A stretch of 64,000 nucleotides of DNA from Diphasiastrum complanatum (Eukaryota > Streptophyta > Lycopodiopsida > Lycopodiales > Lycopodiaceae). The notes beneath the pieces are model-generated. The model was not told the DNA's origin and searched no databases. It was given only the letters and a program-made list of their open reading frames with translations. Below are positions 11,399 to 23,547 of the stretch, in pieces. The first letter of the stretch is position 1. Each line of letters starts with the position of its first letter. Location of the stretch: NCBI GenBank assembly GCA_029204225.1, contig CM055111.1, forward strand, positions 13,268,697 through 13,332,696. The letters are read 5' to 3'. Position numbers and translations under genes: made by a program.

Positions 11399-12844
11399 AT
11401 GACTTCAATGAGTTCATACTTGTTGCAACCAAGTGAGAGATTGTCTATTTTTAATTATTCAATATGGAAGTTGAGGATGGAGTCCATCTTGATACTCCAA
11501 GATGTGATGGACATTGTACTTGGGATTGAGGAGGAGCCTCAATTCCTTCAAGAAGTACCAAACAAGAAGAAGAGAGCTAGGATGACTCTCCACTACATTA
11601 AGATGAATGTCTCTAATGAGATATTGAGGGAGATTGGTGATTGTTCTACATCCAAGGAAGCTTGGGATTGTCTCAAGTCCATCTATGAGGCTAAGAACAC
11701 CTCTAGGCTCCTCACTCTTAGAAATCAAATCTTCCAAAGTAGTCAAAAGAGTGACGAGAGTGCATCTAGTTCTGTTTTGAGAGTCAAGGATATTCATAGC
11801 GAGCTTGCATGTATTGGTGACTCAATCAATCAAATTGAGCTAGTCCAAGTCATTCTCAATGGCTTGAGAGATGAATATGACAACCTTATCCAATCCTATG
11901 CCATTAAGGAGGAGCTACCAAGTTTGGAGGCCCTTCAAAGTGTGCTTATTTTTGAAGAATCAAGACAAGAGTACAAACACTTGAGGATGGACAAGCTATC
12001 ACTCAATCATGATGATGGAAAAGTTCTATTTGCCAAGCACAAAGAGAGGAGTAAGAAGCAGCACCATCATTTCTCTAATGACAAAGCTAAAGACCAAGAT
12101 GGAGAGGAGGAGGATACCTCTCATGATTCTAACTCAAATCTCAAGAAGAAGAAGATCAAGTGCTTTTATTGTGGCAAGAAAGGCCATTATGCCACCAATT
12201 TCTTCAAGAAGAAGAATCAACTCAATGAAGCCAACATCACCAATGAGAAAGAAGACTATATTGCAAGTGATGGAGAAGGCTCTCTTGTGGCATCAAGCTT
12301 CTCCTCTTCCACCTTCAACAAGGATGACTCATGGTATATTGATAGTGGAGCATCTTCACATATGTGTGGCTCCAAGCACTCCTTTTCATCTATTATGCCT
12401 TATGATGGAGTCAAGAAGACCACATACATTGCAAGTAAGCATGAGTGCAATATCAAAGGAGTAGGGATTATTCCCTTGAATCTTGCATCTTCCAAAGATA
12501 TCTTTCTCAACAATGTTCTTTTTGTCCCAAAGCTTACAAAGAACATCTTAAGTGTTTCCCAACTTCTTGATAGAGGCTTTGATGTCAATTTCAATATTGA
12601 CAATTGTGTGATCAAGAAGGATGGTGAGATCATTGCATATGGATCAAGATTTGAAGGCATCTACAAATTGGATCCAAGTGAGAGTGCAAACTCTCTTGAT
12701 GTTTCTTATATGTCATATATTTCAAAGGAGAATGATCACACAAGATGCACATATCTTCTCTCTTCAAGAATTATGGTGTATGATTATTCCTTGTTATTCA
12801 AAGCATATGTTGAGAAGAAATTCTCATTGAAGATCAAAGCTTAG
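11399..12844 (+). CDS. Copia gag and protease frame (element polyprotein, truncated)
   Basis: The open frame encodes 481 residues. The N-terminal about 230 residues resemble the copia gag (UBN2-type) region, including the ILREIGDCSTSKEAWDCL segment. A zinc knuckle follows near residue 255 (CFYCGKKGHYATNF), but its fourth ligand, normally Cys, is Phe, so metal binding is probably impaired. A retroviral-type aspartic protease follows with the active-site motif WYIDSGASSHM near residue 313. The frame stops at 12844, before integrase. In a whole element this would be one gag-pol polyprotein making the particle, maturation protease, integrase and RT. Here only capsid and protease remain. The frame is open over 1.4 kb, so the element is not very old. 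Confidence 0.8.
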   Translation: MTSMSSYLLQPSERLSIFNYSIWKLRMESILILQDVMDIVLGIEEEPQFLQEVPNKKKRARMTLHYIKMNVSNEILREIGDCSTSKEAWDCLKSIYEAKNTSRLLTLRNQIFQSSQKSDESASSSVLRVKDIHSELACIGDSINQIELVQVILNGLRDEYDNLIQSYAIKEELPSLEALQSVLIFEESRQEYKHLRMDKLSLNHDDGKVLFAKHKERSKKQHHHFSNDKAKDQDGEEEDTSHDSNSNLKKKKIKCFYCGKKGHYATNFFKKKNQLNEANITNEKEDYIASDGEGSLVASSFSSSTFNKDDSWYIDSGASSHMCGSKHSFSSIMPYDGVKKTTYIASKHECNIKGVGIIPLNLASSKDIFLNNVLFVPKLTKNILSVSQLLDRGFDVNFNIDNCVIKKDGEIIAYGSRFEGIYKLDPSESANSLDVSYMSYISKENDHTRCTYLLSSRIMVYDYSLLFKAYVEKKFSLKIKA

Positions 12845-13606
12845 AGGAGTATTGGAGCTCTTGAAAGAATAGCAACATATGAAGTTTTATTCAAGATGAA
12901 GCCTAAGGTTGATCACCTTAGTGAACTTGGTAGTGCTTGCTTTGCAAATATTCCCTTGGAAACAAGGAGGAAGGATGATCCAAGCTCATGGATCATGATT
13001 GGATACTCATCCATCAAGGAGGCCTTTAGTGTCTTTACACTCTCTATTTCAAATGTGATCGTGAATATAGATGTCATATTGCATGAAGATTCAATCTTGG
13101 AAGTGGCCGAGATCAAGGCTTCTCAAGAAGCATCACAAGTTATCTTTTTTGAAGGTATTCAAGTTATGATGGGGCCAAGGTTTGAGGAGGAGTTTCTTCT
13201 TCATATGATTTCAAGAAGATCTTCAAGATGCATGGCCGAGTCTTTATGGCTCACCTTACATGGCAAAGAGGGGCATCTTTCATGTTGTATCTACTACAAC
13301 ACATTCATATATGCTTCTCTTCCTTTGCTTGATATGCTATCTTGCTTCATTGAATTTTTTGGATCTCAAAGTTCAAGAGAAGCTATACTAGTTTTGTATG
13401 ATGCTTATGGTATGGACATGTTTCTTGTCATTATTGACTTAGATATGTTTCCAATACTTTTTGAAAGCAAAATATTGTATTGTCAAAAGTATGCTCTTGG
13501 TTCTAGTAAGAACAATATTGAGCTTGGTACTCACTTTTTTGAAAATCATGTTTTCACATGTTTTGTGGCAAATTGTAAACTCCAAAGTGGACACTTACAT
13601 CCTTGA
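12845..13606 (+). pseudogene. Decayed copia pol remnant (post-integrase region)
   Basis: After the stop, a frame from 12896 matches the region between copia integrase and RT: HLSELGSACFANIP, then IMIGYSSIKEAF and NVIVNIDVILHED, the counterpart of the usual IFLGYS...RDVIFDE stretch. The integrase core is missing upstream and the RT motifs (YVDD) are missing downstream. Residues after about 100 of this frame match nothing I recognise. Confidence 0.65.
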
Positions 13607-13970
13607 GAGAGTAACTAGCCTAAAAAAGATCAAGATAGTCTTTGATATCAAGATTAGATCCATCATGGATATAGTTCATTGTATGTGGACTAGTCAAGCT
13701 AGAAAGCATAATCTTGATAATCATCATTGTTTCACACTTATGATCTTGATCTCCATGATCCTTATGAGGCTTGGAAGCCTCAGATTTTCCTATTTATAGT
13801 GCATCCATCATGCAAGTTGAACTTTCAAAGCAAAGATCATCAGGCATGGAGGAAGCCCATGATCATAGTGGCATATTGGTGGAGCACTCTTCAAAGGCAT
13901 TGGCAAGAGATCCACTCAAAAAGATTTACAAACTTCCTAGTACCTTTCCAAGCTATTTTTTGAGGAGGAG

Positions 13971-14793
13971 TGTGATCAGAAGTTGGCAAAAATCTAGCTT
14001 GGTATTTTTATGAAGGAAGTTTGTAAGTGAATCTCACATGTGTGGAGGATGTTCACATGTGAAGAATTGTGAATTAAATTAAAAATGTTAGATATAGGGG
14101 TTTTATGTTTTTTGTATCAAGCATCTAGGTGTAGGATGTTGATAGGGTCAAGTTTGGCATAGATGGCAAATTATCCATTTCCAATTGTAATGCCACTATT
14201 GAGTCAAAATAGAGTAGGAGGCCAAACTTGAGCCAATTAGAGTGTAGACAAGTGTAATGCTTTTGTTTGATGAAGTTTAAGAGGTCCAATAGGATTTAGA
14301 GGTGGAACCATGAGTGCTCCAATAGAATTTGAGATGTGCTTGAAAATGGTCCAATAGAATTTAGAGGTGAATGGATCAATGGTCTAATAGGATTAAGAGG
14401 TGGCAAAAGTGTGGTCCAATCATGATTGAGTATTGTGGTAGCTCATGGATCTATTAGTATTATTGTACTTCTCATTTGGATCTAATTGATTTTGAGATTG
14501 AGTGGATTTTGTGAGTAATTGGTTTTCTAGCTTTCTCTCTGTACCCGAGAGCTCATGATGATTTTCTCTCTCTACTTGAAGAGAGCAGCTTATTTTTAGT
14601 TAGATTATTTTTGGAACACTTCCCACACGTGTGAGTGAGAGTTGGAAGTGATTGATTGCATGTAGTAGTGTGTTTTTGCCATAGAATCAAAGATAGATCT
14701 TGAATCTCAATCTAGTCTTGATCTTGGTGCATCTACACACCTTAGGACATCACAAGTACATGTTGTGGATAGTCCACATGAGTGAAATCAACA
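13971..14793 (+). repeat. 3' LTR of copia element
   Basis: It begins TGTGATC immediately after a purine tract and ends ATCAACA. From 14041 onward it pairs with the 5' LTR. It shares with it a CT-rich doublet TTTCTCTCTCTACCCGA in the middle portion. Confidence 0.8.
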
Positions 14794-15169
14794 GATAGGT
14801 CTGTGGAGGTTATAAATTGCATTAATATTGAGTCTAGTAGAATTGTTGCTACTTTTAGTGACTTGAAACATTCCATGCACTCTATGTAGAGCCTTCACGC
14901 ATGGTAAATAGCAACTAATAATCCTCTTAACCAAATAGCTTCTTGTGTCGTAGAACATAATGCCCGATACTTAACTTTAGTTCACAATAAAACAATAGTG
15001 GGTTGCTTCTTTCTACTCCAACATATAGTTGGAGCAGTTGATGGAAGAAAGAAAGAGAATACGATAGTAATGAAATCGAAGTCGAACAATGAACTATCGG
15101 TGATTCTTTTAGTAACTAACTTTGAAATCATTAGTACTAATAGATATAGAACACAATGCATATGGATGT
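14794..15169. other. Spacer between copia LTR and YSL fragment
   Basis: No recognised feature. An open frame runs from 14998 into the YSL fragment, but its first about 55 residues do not resemble YSL proteins, so they are probably fortuitous. Confidence 0.4.
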
Positions 15170-15907
15170 GGCCCGACAGATTGGAGTTAGCATCCACATA
15201 TGGAAAATTGGGCCTTTTTATCTTCTCTGCATGGGCAGGAAGCCAAGGGCATGGTGTACTTGTTGGCCTAGCGGCATGCGGAGTGATGATGGTCATTGTT
15301 GCCTCTGCTGGAAACTTGATGCAAGATCTCAAGATTGGCTATTTCACGCGTTCTTCACCCAGATCCATGTTCACAAATCAGTTGATTGGGGTTGGAATGG
15401 GATGCATTTTAGCACCCCTCACATTCTGGATGTTCTGGAAAGCCTTTGATGTGGGAAACCCGAACGGAGAGTACAAGGATCCTTATGCAGTGATCTACAG
15501 GCACATGACACTGATTGGAGTTTGAAGGATTTTCTACTTTGCCTAAACATTGCCTAGAACTCTGCTATGGATTTTTTGCGTTTGCAATTGCCACAAACCT
15601 CATCACGGACCTGACACCAAGAAAAATATCTAAATATGTACCAATTCCTATGGCAATGGCAATCCCGTTCTACATAGGATCATACTTTGCAATTGACATG
15701 TTCATTGGCACTGTTATCATTTTTGTGTGGAAGAGGCTGAACGAGGGAAAATCAGAGATCTATGTTCCATCGGGATTAATATGTGGGGATGGCGTATGGT
15801 CTGTGCCTGCAGCAATCTTAGCATTAGCCAAAGTCAATCCACCCATTTGCATGATGTTTGTGGGTTCCAAAATAGCTGGAGCTGTCCAAAACAGCCTGCC
15901 AGCTTGA
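15170..15907 (+). pseudogene. YSL-type metal-chelate transporter, 3' end, frameshifted
   Basis: Two frames together give the C-terminal third of a yellow-stripe-like OPT transporter, a plasma-membrane or vesicle carrier of metal-nicotianamine complexes. Visible family motifs in order: LASTYGKLGLFIFSAWAG, GVLVGLAACGVMM, LMQDLKIGYFT, SPRSMFTNQLIG, TFWMFWKAFD, EGFSTLPKHC, KYVPIPMAMAIPFYIGSYFA, SGLICGDGVW and PPICMMF, with several hydrophobic segments. At about 15522-15525 one extra T (a run of three) shifts the frame between LIGV and EGF, so the protein would stop early. A second probable one-base loss is at about 15175 before LASTYGK. No upstream exons are adjacent. The first two exons of such a gene occur at 24053-24926 (minus) and 42918-43791 (plus). 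The last codons (KIAGAVQNSLPA) are also copied at 52206 as the start of unit A2. Confidence 0.85.
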
Positions 15908-16620
15908 CTACAGTAAGCTGATTCCTCCTGTTTACTAGTTGTTGCAACTAATTGCTACAACAGGATGGAGAGAAGTTAAATATCACTAATTCCATATTCA
16001 TCAGAAAGAATAAAAAAAAGTCTTCACTGCAACTTTCATATTGTGTAGACGGTACAAATACTTACACTCCTATAATAATCACATCAAATTTTTTAAGGCC
16101 TTCATGTATCCATCCATGAATGTGGAATTCATATTAAATAGCTGGAAAGAAAAGGCTGTTTCAAAACTTTTGATTCTCTAATGTTGTAAAATTCAAATGT
16201 CGAGCTCTTCCAAAATAGAAGGGGCCAATATAATAATAGGTAGATAGGCACTAAATCATCCTAGAATTGAAAGTGCTAGCTATTTAGAGTTATGGATGTT
16301 AGATTTAGGCATAAAAAAACAAAAAAAAAATACAAATCTAAGCTAATAGGACAATAACTTGGTGTTTAAAAAATTGATACACACAAATTGCAAGAAGCAT
16401 GTTTTAGTATGCTCGTTTAGTGACCTTACAATGAAAAAAGAATGAAAACATGAGGTTCTTTGACCTGTCAACTGAGTGGCTGGAAAGAAAAGCGTGATAA
16501 TTCTAATAGTATAACTAATGGTAGTGAATGATTTGGATAATCCAAGTAGTTGACAATATTATTTTGTAAAGCTAAACTTCATTATAAATATGCCAAAAAG
16601 GAAGCAAAATATTACTCAAA

Positions 16621-17345
16621 AGGATGTATTTGAATATAATATAACACCCTTTGGCTTGAAAATTGCCACCATTACCTTCCAACTTATCCTATGTCGATTG
16701 TTATAAAGTGTTTTAAAGGAGGTTGACACAGCTTTTATTGTTGATATCAATGTACACAAGCAAGACCAAAAGCCTCATATAAAAACCAAAGACTTGATTC
16801 TAAAACATTATTTAGAATAAGTTTGAAGTTGAATCATAAATTTTTATGATAAATTAAGCCTTGCCACATATTTTTGGATTTTTGGAAGATGTGCATGGGG
16901 TTTCATTTGACGTAATGAATGTACAAGCTGTAGGGATATCTAGACATCAAAAGACGACACTAACAACATGGAGATTCTTTGCATAGGCAAATGCTATAGG
17001 GCCTTTATCCACGAGTTTCCATCATTGCAAAGTCAGTGTTACTCAAATTTTTCCACAAGGAATCTGTGGGGCCAATTGAGTGTGAGGGGGCATTTAGTCG
17101 ATCGAAGGAGGAATTGAGTATGGCATAAAGAATTTGATAGAACCAGTTTGAGTTGACATTTGTGTTGAATATAGATTGGAAGCCGAAGGGAGTGGGAGGA
17201 ACTTTGTCCTAAAACGAAGGCAAGTGCCAAAGAAGATTTGCTTGTGAAAATGAAGGATCGAACAAAGCTTGAAAAAGGTATGGACAAGTGATAGAGAATG
17301 GTATGCTCTAGTATGAATTTACATCAAAATACATTAGGCCACCAA
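16621..17345 (+). pseudogene. Decayed Ty3/gypsy reverse transcriptase/RNase H (A1, first half)
   Basis: Plus-strand reading across several frames gives gypsy landmarks in order: FEYNITPFGL and ITFQ (the FGLxNAPATFQ region), then a GVSFDVMNVQAV stretch (the GVSxDPxKVxAI region), then ECEGAFSRSKEEL (connection to RNase H), then a KPKGVGGTLS stretch (the TDWSxKGVGGVLSQ start of RNase H) and NKA. Many stops and frameshifts are present and the YxDD motif is not recognisable. The recurrent minus-strand frames of about 80 residues in this area are shadows of it. Confidence 0.65.
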
Positions 17346-17519
17346 ACATTAGATGTTAACTGTGACTGTAGACACTATGGTTAGCTCATTGGGAGTTGGG
17401 GAGGCCTCTTGAGTGGTGGGGGCAAGCAAATAAACAATATTGTTTTAATAATTTTGATATTTTTCTTTATCCTACATGGCATTCCTTAAAGGGTGTTTTT
17501 GATATTGGGAACTCCTCTA

Positions 17520-18250
17520 ATGAGCATGAGAGATTCACATGCATGCATACTTGGCCATAGATATGAAGGCCATCTTTGTCCCACAAGTCATATGCTTGAC
17601 AATATGAGGGTCAAACAGCTCAGTAGCAATTAAATGGGACTCTCCACACAGTAGTAAATATATGTGTGTAGCATGGACAATAGGTGATAGTTAGGACTGC
17701 AACCCCCCATGCAAACTCACACACACTAGTCTAGCAGGGACACTTTATATAAGAGAATGCGGGTGTTCGAGACTAGCTTTGTCTTCTTGTGGTTTCTCAC
17801 AACATACAAAACACATTCTAATAGTTGATGTAGAATCGGTGGATGGTGCCTTGCCCAAAGAAATGAGCATGATATTCAGATTTTACAAATCATTTTAGGG
17901 TGGAATTCACATTAGTCAATTGACTATATGACACAAACTTATTGTTTTTAGATTATTCATGACATAGGTCTTATAGAATGAATTGAAAGCATTCAGAGTA
18001 TGCAATTGATAGAGGATGTCGAGCTTAGCACACAAACATCCCAATCACTTATGGAAAACGGAGAAATAACTACAAATGTTGGCGATGCCCATGACAGTGG
18101 AAAAGTGGCTCGTTTGGATGGTAAGAGAGGCAGAAAGAAGTCAACACTAGTTGATGAGATAGAGGTAATGTGCCTTTAACATTCCATTTGGACATTATTT
18201 TTTCGAATACGATGGTTTGCCTAAGGGTAAGTAGTTACTATTTTTGGCCA
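17520..18250 (+). repeat. Gypsy 3' module with conserved short frame (A1, first half)
   Basis: From the GCATGCATACTTGG motif onward it is shared with 30390-31110, 49445-49860 (minus), 53870-54590 and 61540-62050 (minus). It includes the GGACTCTCCACACAGTAG and TGCCTTGCCCAAAGA phrases and, at about 17990-18180, a short open stretch with a basic patch (LDGKRGRKKS). A MITE-like terminus (AACTCCTCTAATG, 17507-17519) marks its upstream edge. Confidence 0.6.
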
Positions 18251-18256
18251 CAATCC

Positions 18257-18269
18257 AGCTCTAATACCA
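18257..18269 (-). other. PBS-like site (minus strand)
   Basis: On the minus strand TGGTATTAGAGCT abuts the LTR end at 18270. It differs from the usual initiator-Met PBS by one base. Equivalent sites: 54586-54598 (minus) and 61288-61300 (plus). Confidence 0.65.
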
Positions 18270-18703
18270 TGTGAAAATTTCATATCCAAATATATCCAAA
18301 ATATTAGACCTAGCTAGAGAATGATTGCACTAAACCCAAATTGCTTCTATGTTAAATAGTTCATTCACTAGCCGCTAGTTTGATAAAAAACACTAACCAA
18401 AATATACACATACACCAACCACACAACATAATCTCTGCCTCCATTTGGCCCCAGAATAGTCAAGTACAATGTTGACAAATTTTCTCACTCCCTCTTCAGC
18501 TTTACTTGCTATTTTCAAAATAGATAAATTATATAAAGTGATGATGAATTATGCAAGATGGACTCCATTTACTATATCGATTATGATGTGTTTCATTGAT
18601 CTTGCATAAGGCATTAGAAAGAAGACGTGCCCTAAAGAGGGAGTTAATTCTTAAGTGGGAGAAAAAGTATCAAGTCAATTTGTAGTAGGTTCAACTTGAT
18701 ACA
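18270..18703 (-). repeat. LTR of a minus-strand retroelement, 434 bp, embedded in unit A1
   Basis: On the minus strand it starts TGTATCAAG and ends TTTTCACA, directly followed by a PBS. The equivalent LTRs in A2 (54599-55032) and A3 (60854-61287) are also 434 bp. No second LTR or pol of this element is present, so it is an isolated 5' LTR with PBS. Confidence 0.65.
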
Positions 18704-19410
18704 AGTATGAAAATTGTCACCATGACCTTCCAACTTATCCTATGTAGATTGTTACAAAGTGTTTTAAAGGAGGTTGACACAACTTTTATTGTTGATATCA
18801 ATGTACACAAGCAAGATCAAAAGCCTCATTTAAAAACCAAAGACTTGATTCTAGATTATTATTTAGAATAAGTTTGATGCTCAATCATAAGTTTTTATGA
18901 TAAATTAAGCCTTGCCACATGTTTTTGGATTTGTGGAAAATGTGCATGGGGTTTCTTTTGACATGATGGATGTACCAACTGTAGGGATATCTAGACATCA
19001 AAAGTCGACACTAACAACATGGAGATTCTTTGCATAGGCAAATGCTATAGGGCCTTTATCCACAAGTTTCCATCATTGCAAAGTCAGTGTTACTCAAATA
19101 TTTCCACAAGGAATTTGTGGGGCCAATTGAATGTGAGGGGGCATTTAGTCGATCGATGGAAGAATTGAGTATGGCACAAAGAATTTGATAGAACAAGTTT
19201 GAGTTGACATTTGTGTTGAATATAGATTGGAAGCCTAAGGGAGTGGGAGGAACTTTGTCCTAAAAGGAAGGCAAGTGCCAGAGAAGATTTGCTTGTGAAA
19301 ATGAAGCATCGAACAAAGCTTGAAAAAGGTATGCACAAGTGATAGAGAATGATATGCTCTAGTATGAATTCATCTGTATATTTTACATCAAAATACATTA
19401 GTCCACCAAA
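18704..19410 (+). pseudogene. Decayed Ty3/gypsy RT/RNase H (A1, second half)
   Basis: A diverged second copy of 16661-17345. It begins right after the LTR at the phrase AAAATTGTCACCATGACC (AAAATTGCCACCATTACC in the first half) and repeats the same landmarks, including the ECEGAFS and KPKGVGGTLS stretches, again with stops. The FGL portion upstream is missing, probably cut by the LTR junction. Confidence 0.6.
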
Positions 19411-19747
19411 CATTAGATGTTAACTGTGACTGTAGACACTATGGTTCGATCATTGGTAGTTGGGGAGGTCTCTTGAGTGGTGGGGACAAGCAAATAAACA
19501 TTATTGTTTTTTTTGATATTTTTCTTTATCCTACATGGCATTCCATAAAGGGTCTTTTTGATATTGGGAACTCCTCTAACGAGTGTGAGAGATTCACATG
19601 CATGCATACTTGGCCATAGGTATGAAGGCCAACTTTGTCCCACAAGTCATATGCCTGACAATATGAGGGTCAAACAGTTCAATAGCAATTAAATGGGACT
19701 CTCCACACAGTAGTAAATATATGCATGTAGCATGGACAATAGGTGAT

Positions 19748-20124
19748 CATTAGAGGAGTTCTAAATTCCAAAAAGACCCTTTGTAAAGATTCTTTTTATA
19801 TTTTTTCTCAAATTTTTCTTACACGTGGACCAATCAAAACAGTCAAATTTGAAATCTACGTAACGTAAGTTTTTGAGTCCACATTTTGATTCCACACTAA
19901 AAATGGCATAACTTTTTAGTGGTAAGTCCAAATTTAGCGGAGTTTGGTGCATTGAAAAGTGCTCAACAAGGGTTTCCAATGATATGTTAGATGACATACT
20001 TCTAAGCTATCATTAAGAAGTTATGGCAAGTCAAAAGTATTAGTGTTGTAATATTTTAATAATATAAAAGACATCTTGCACGAATTCTTAAAGGGTCTTT
20101 TTGGAGCTCAAAACTCCTCTAATG
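19748..20124. mobile_element. MITE, 377 bp, with about 35-bp imperfect terminal inverted repeats
   Basis: The left end CATTAGAGGAGTT and the right end AACTCCTCTAATG are exact complements. The inverted repeat continues with CCAAAAAGACCCTTT on both sides. Other copies are 59446-59808 (full, in A3) and 56077-56402 (right end missing, in A2). The paralogous half of unit A at 17686-17700 has the uninterrupted sequence GGTGATAGTTAGG, and in A3 the element sits exactly between GGTGAT and AGTTAGG, so no target duplication is seen. There is no coding capacity. Confidence 0.75.
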
Positions 20125-20460
20125 GGTTAGGACTGCAACCCCCCATGCAAACTCACACACACTAGTCTAGGAGGGACACTTTCTATAAGAGAATGCATTG
20201 GGTGTTCGAGGCTAGCTTTGTCTGCTTGTGGTTTCTCACAACTTACAAAACACATTGTAGAGTTGATGTAGAATTGGTGGATGGTCACTTGCACAAAGAG
20301 ATGAGCATATGATATTCAGTTTTTACAAATCATTGTAGGGTGGAATTCACGTTAGTCAGTTGATTATATGACACAAACTTATTGTTTTTAGATTATTCAT
20401 TACGTAGGTCTTATAGAACGAATTGAAAGCATTCAGAGTATGGAATTGATAGAGGATGTT

Positions 20461-20704
20461 GAGCTGAGGTTCGTACAAAGAATTTCCTAGAGGGTTCTTC
20501 TGAGGAAACAAAATCAGGTGTGACAGATGCAGGAGTCGTAGCCATATGTGCCATATGTGCGGTGCCTCCTAAGTAAGTATTTCTAGAAGTAAGGAATCCC
20601 TACGAGAAGACCTGTTAGAGGGATGTGTTGGACTCGAGGCCGCATGAGGTGCAACATCATCGTCGCAACCTAAATCTCACATGTGTGGAGCATATTACCA
20701 CATT
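20461..20704. other. Unique spacer between unit A1 and the inverted-repeat arm
   Basis: No gene is seen. It includes a tiny tandem duplication (CATATGTGC twice near 20542-20560). It has no counterpart at the far end of the right arm. Confidence 0.4.
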
Positions 20705-21055
20705 GGTACAACACATCTTTGATGTGTTGCTACTTCATGTTGAGCTTCAGTATAAACCACAATAATCATGGTAGAGAACACAGATGCTTCTTGGTACAAC
20801 ACACCCTTGATGTGTTGTTGTTTTATGTCGAACTTCAATATAAATCATAGTATGATTGTTGATGCTTCTTGGTACAACATGACTTTAATGTGTTGCTACT
20901 TTCTGTTAAGCTTCAGTATAAACCATATTATGGATCTACGATGCTTCTCGGCACAACAAATCCTCGATGTATTGTCACTACTTTTCTTTAGCTTCAGTAT
21001 AGATGATAATGTGGCTACCTGACATTTCTTGGTACAACACATCCTTTGGTATGGG
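20695..21055 (-). repeat. Minisatellite, left arm, about 5 units of about 80 bp
   Basis: GGTACAACA followed by a TGTGTTG motif, then AGCTTCAGTATAAA, recurs at about 80-bp steps (about 20705, 20791, 20871, 20950 and 21031). It is the inverted equivalent of part of the longer array at 46770-47975. Confidence 0.8.
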
Positions 21056-21528
21056 ATCTAACATGATCAATAGCAAAAAACAAATATATCAATGGCAAGA
21101 TGTTAGTGGTTCACTACTTTGCTCTACCTCGATACTCAAAATAACCATTCATGTGGCCTAGTTGTGCAAAAATTTGCCTACTCTTAACAAGGGCCAATAT
21201 TTGCTTTCATATCTTGAGTGATCTATTGTTTGTTTCATCATGAAGGCCATCATTTGTTTTCATGTCCTAAGAGCCATCATCAGGTGCCAAATTGCCTGAT
21301 CGCACTTGATGGGCATTAAGTATGGACAAATCATGGATAGTGGATAGATAGTTACATGCTCCCATGTGACTCGATTGTTTTGGGTATAGAAGAGAGGGTG
21401 AATGATGGGAAATGCTCAAGAAAACAATCATACACTTATAACTGAGCCTTGGGTGACAGATGGATTCACTGGCTTGTGAAATCGCAAAGCTATGTAGTCG
21501 ATAAAAACCAATCTTCATTTGCTTGTTT

Positions 21529-21584
21529 TGTGTATGTGTATGCACATGCATGTGCATGCGCGTGCATGTGTGTGTGTGTGTGTG
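21529..21584. repeat. Alternating purine-pyrimidine tract (Z-DNA-prone)
   Basis: 56 nt of uninterrupted Py-Pu alternation (TGTGTATG, then GCATGCGCGTGC, then a TG run). Related tracts are at 46235-46285 and 52140-52206. Confidence 0.85.
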
Positions 21585-21590
21585 TTTTGC

Positions 21591-21607
21591 GGGGGGGGGG
21601 GGGGGGG
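21591..21607 (+). repeat. Poly-G run of 17
   Basis: Seventeen consecutive G. The right-arm equivalent is 13 C (46212-46224), and the third copy is interrupted (about 52118-52135). Such runs can form quadruplexes and also change length during replication or sequencing. Confidence 0.9.
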
Positions 21608-21708
21608 TATGCTAGGGGAATAGACATAAATTTTATTAGTGACTTTTGTGACATGACTTTGTCCTGTGTTCGTTTATTACTCCGTTGTGAAATAGTCTAT
21701 TGTGGATG

Positions 21709-23547
<1,839 letters not shown>

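Larger units (their letters stand above)
9899..14793 (+). mobile_element. Ty1/copia LTR retrotransposon, degraded and 5'-truncated
   Basis: The order is 5' LTR remnant (9899-10647), initiator-Met PBS, gag-protease frame, decayed pol remnant, PPT (13961-13970, TGAGGAGGAG) and 3' LTR (13971-14793). The 3' LTR begins with TGTGATC directly after the PPT, whereas the upstream LTR lacks that first 70 bp, so the element's 5' edge is cut. That explains why no target duplication is found. Reverse transcriptase and RNase H are absent, so any past movement would have depended on another element. Confidence 0.85.
15871..20460 (+). repeat. Large repeat unit A, copy A1
   Basis: About 4.6 kb. 15871 to about 20082 is repeated directly at 52206-56402 (A2), and about 16452-20460 is repeated in inverted orientation at 59115-63122 (A3). 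The unit is itself a dimer: 16621-18250 and 18704-20460 are related, each starting with a decayed gypsy RT/RNase H and ending with the 3' module also seen downstream of the chromodomain at 30390-31110. Between the halves sits an LTR plus PBS of a minus-strand element, and the second half contains a MITE. Confidence 0.85.

Noticed and set aside
14041-14793. Placing the copia 3' LTR start at 14041
   Set aside because: Only the shared part starts there. The purine tract ends at 13970 and TGTGATC at 13971 is a proper LTR start.
14998-15170. N-terminal extension of the YSL 3' fragment frame
   Set aside because: Residues before LASTYGK do not resemble YSL, and a probable one-base deletion at about 15175 separates them.
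17039-17287. Recurring minus-strand frame of about 80-107 residues (SSFVRCFIFTSKSSLALAF) in units A1-A3
   Set aside because: Its conservation comes from copying of the DNA. The plus strand carries the real signal (decayed gypsy RNase H), and the minus frame has no start context or domain.
18257-18703. Reading the LTR plus PBS as belonging to the gypsy RT remnants around it
   Set aside because: The LTR/PBS points to the minus strand while the RT remnants read on plus, so it is a different element that lost its internal part.
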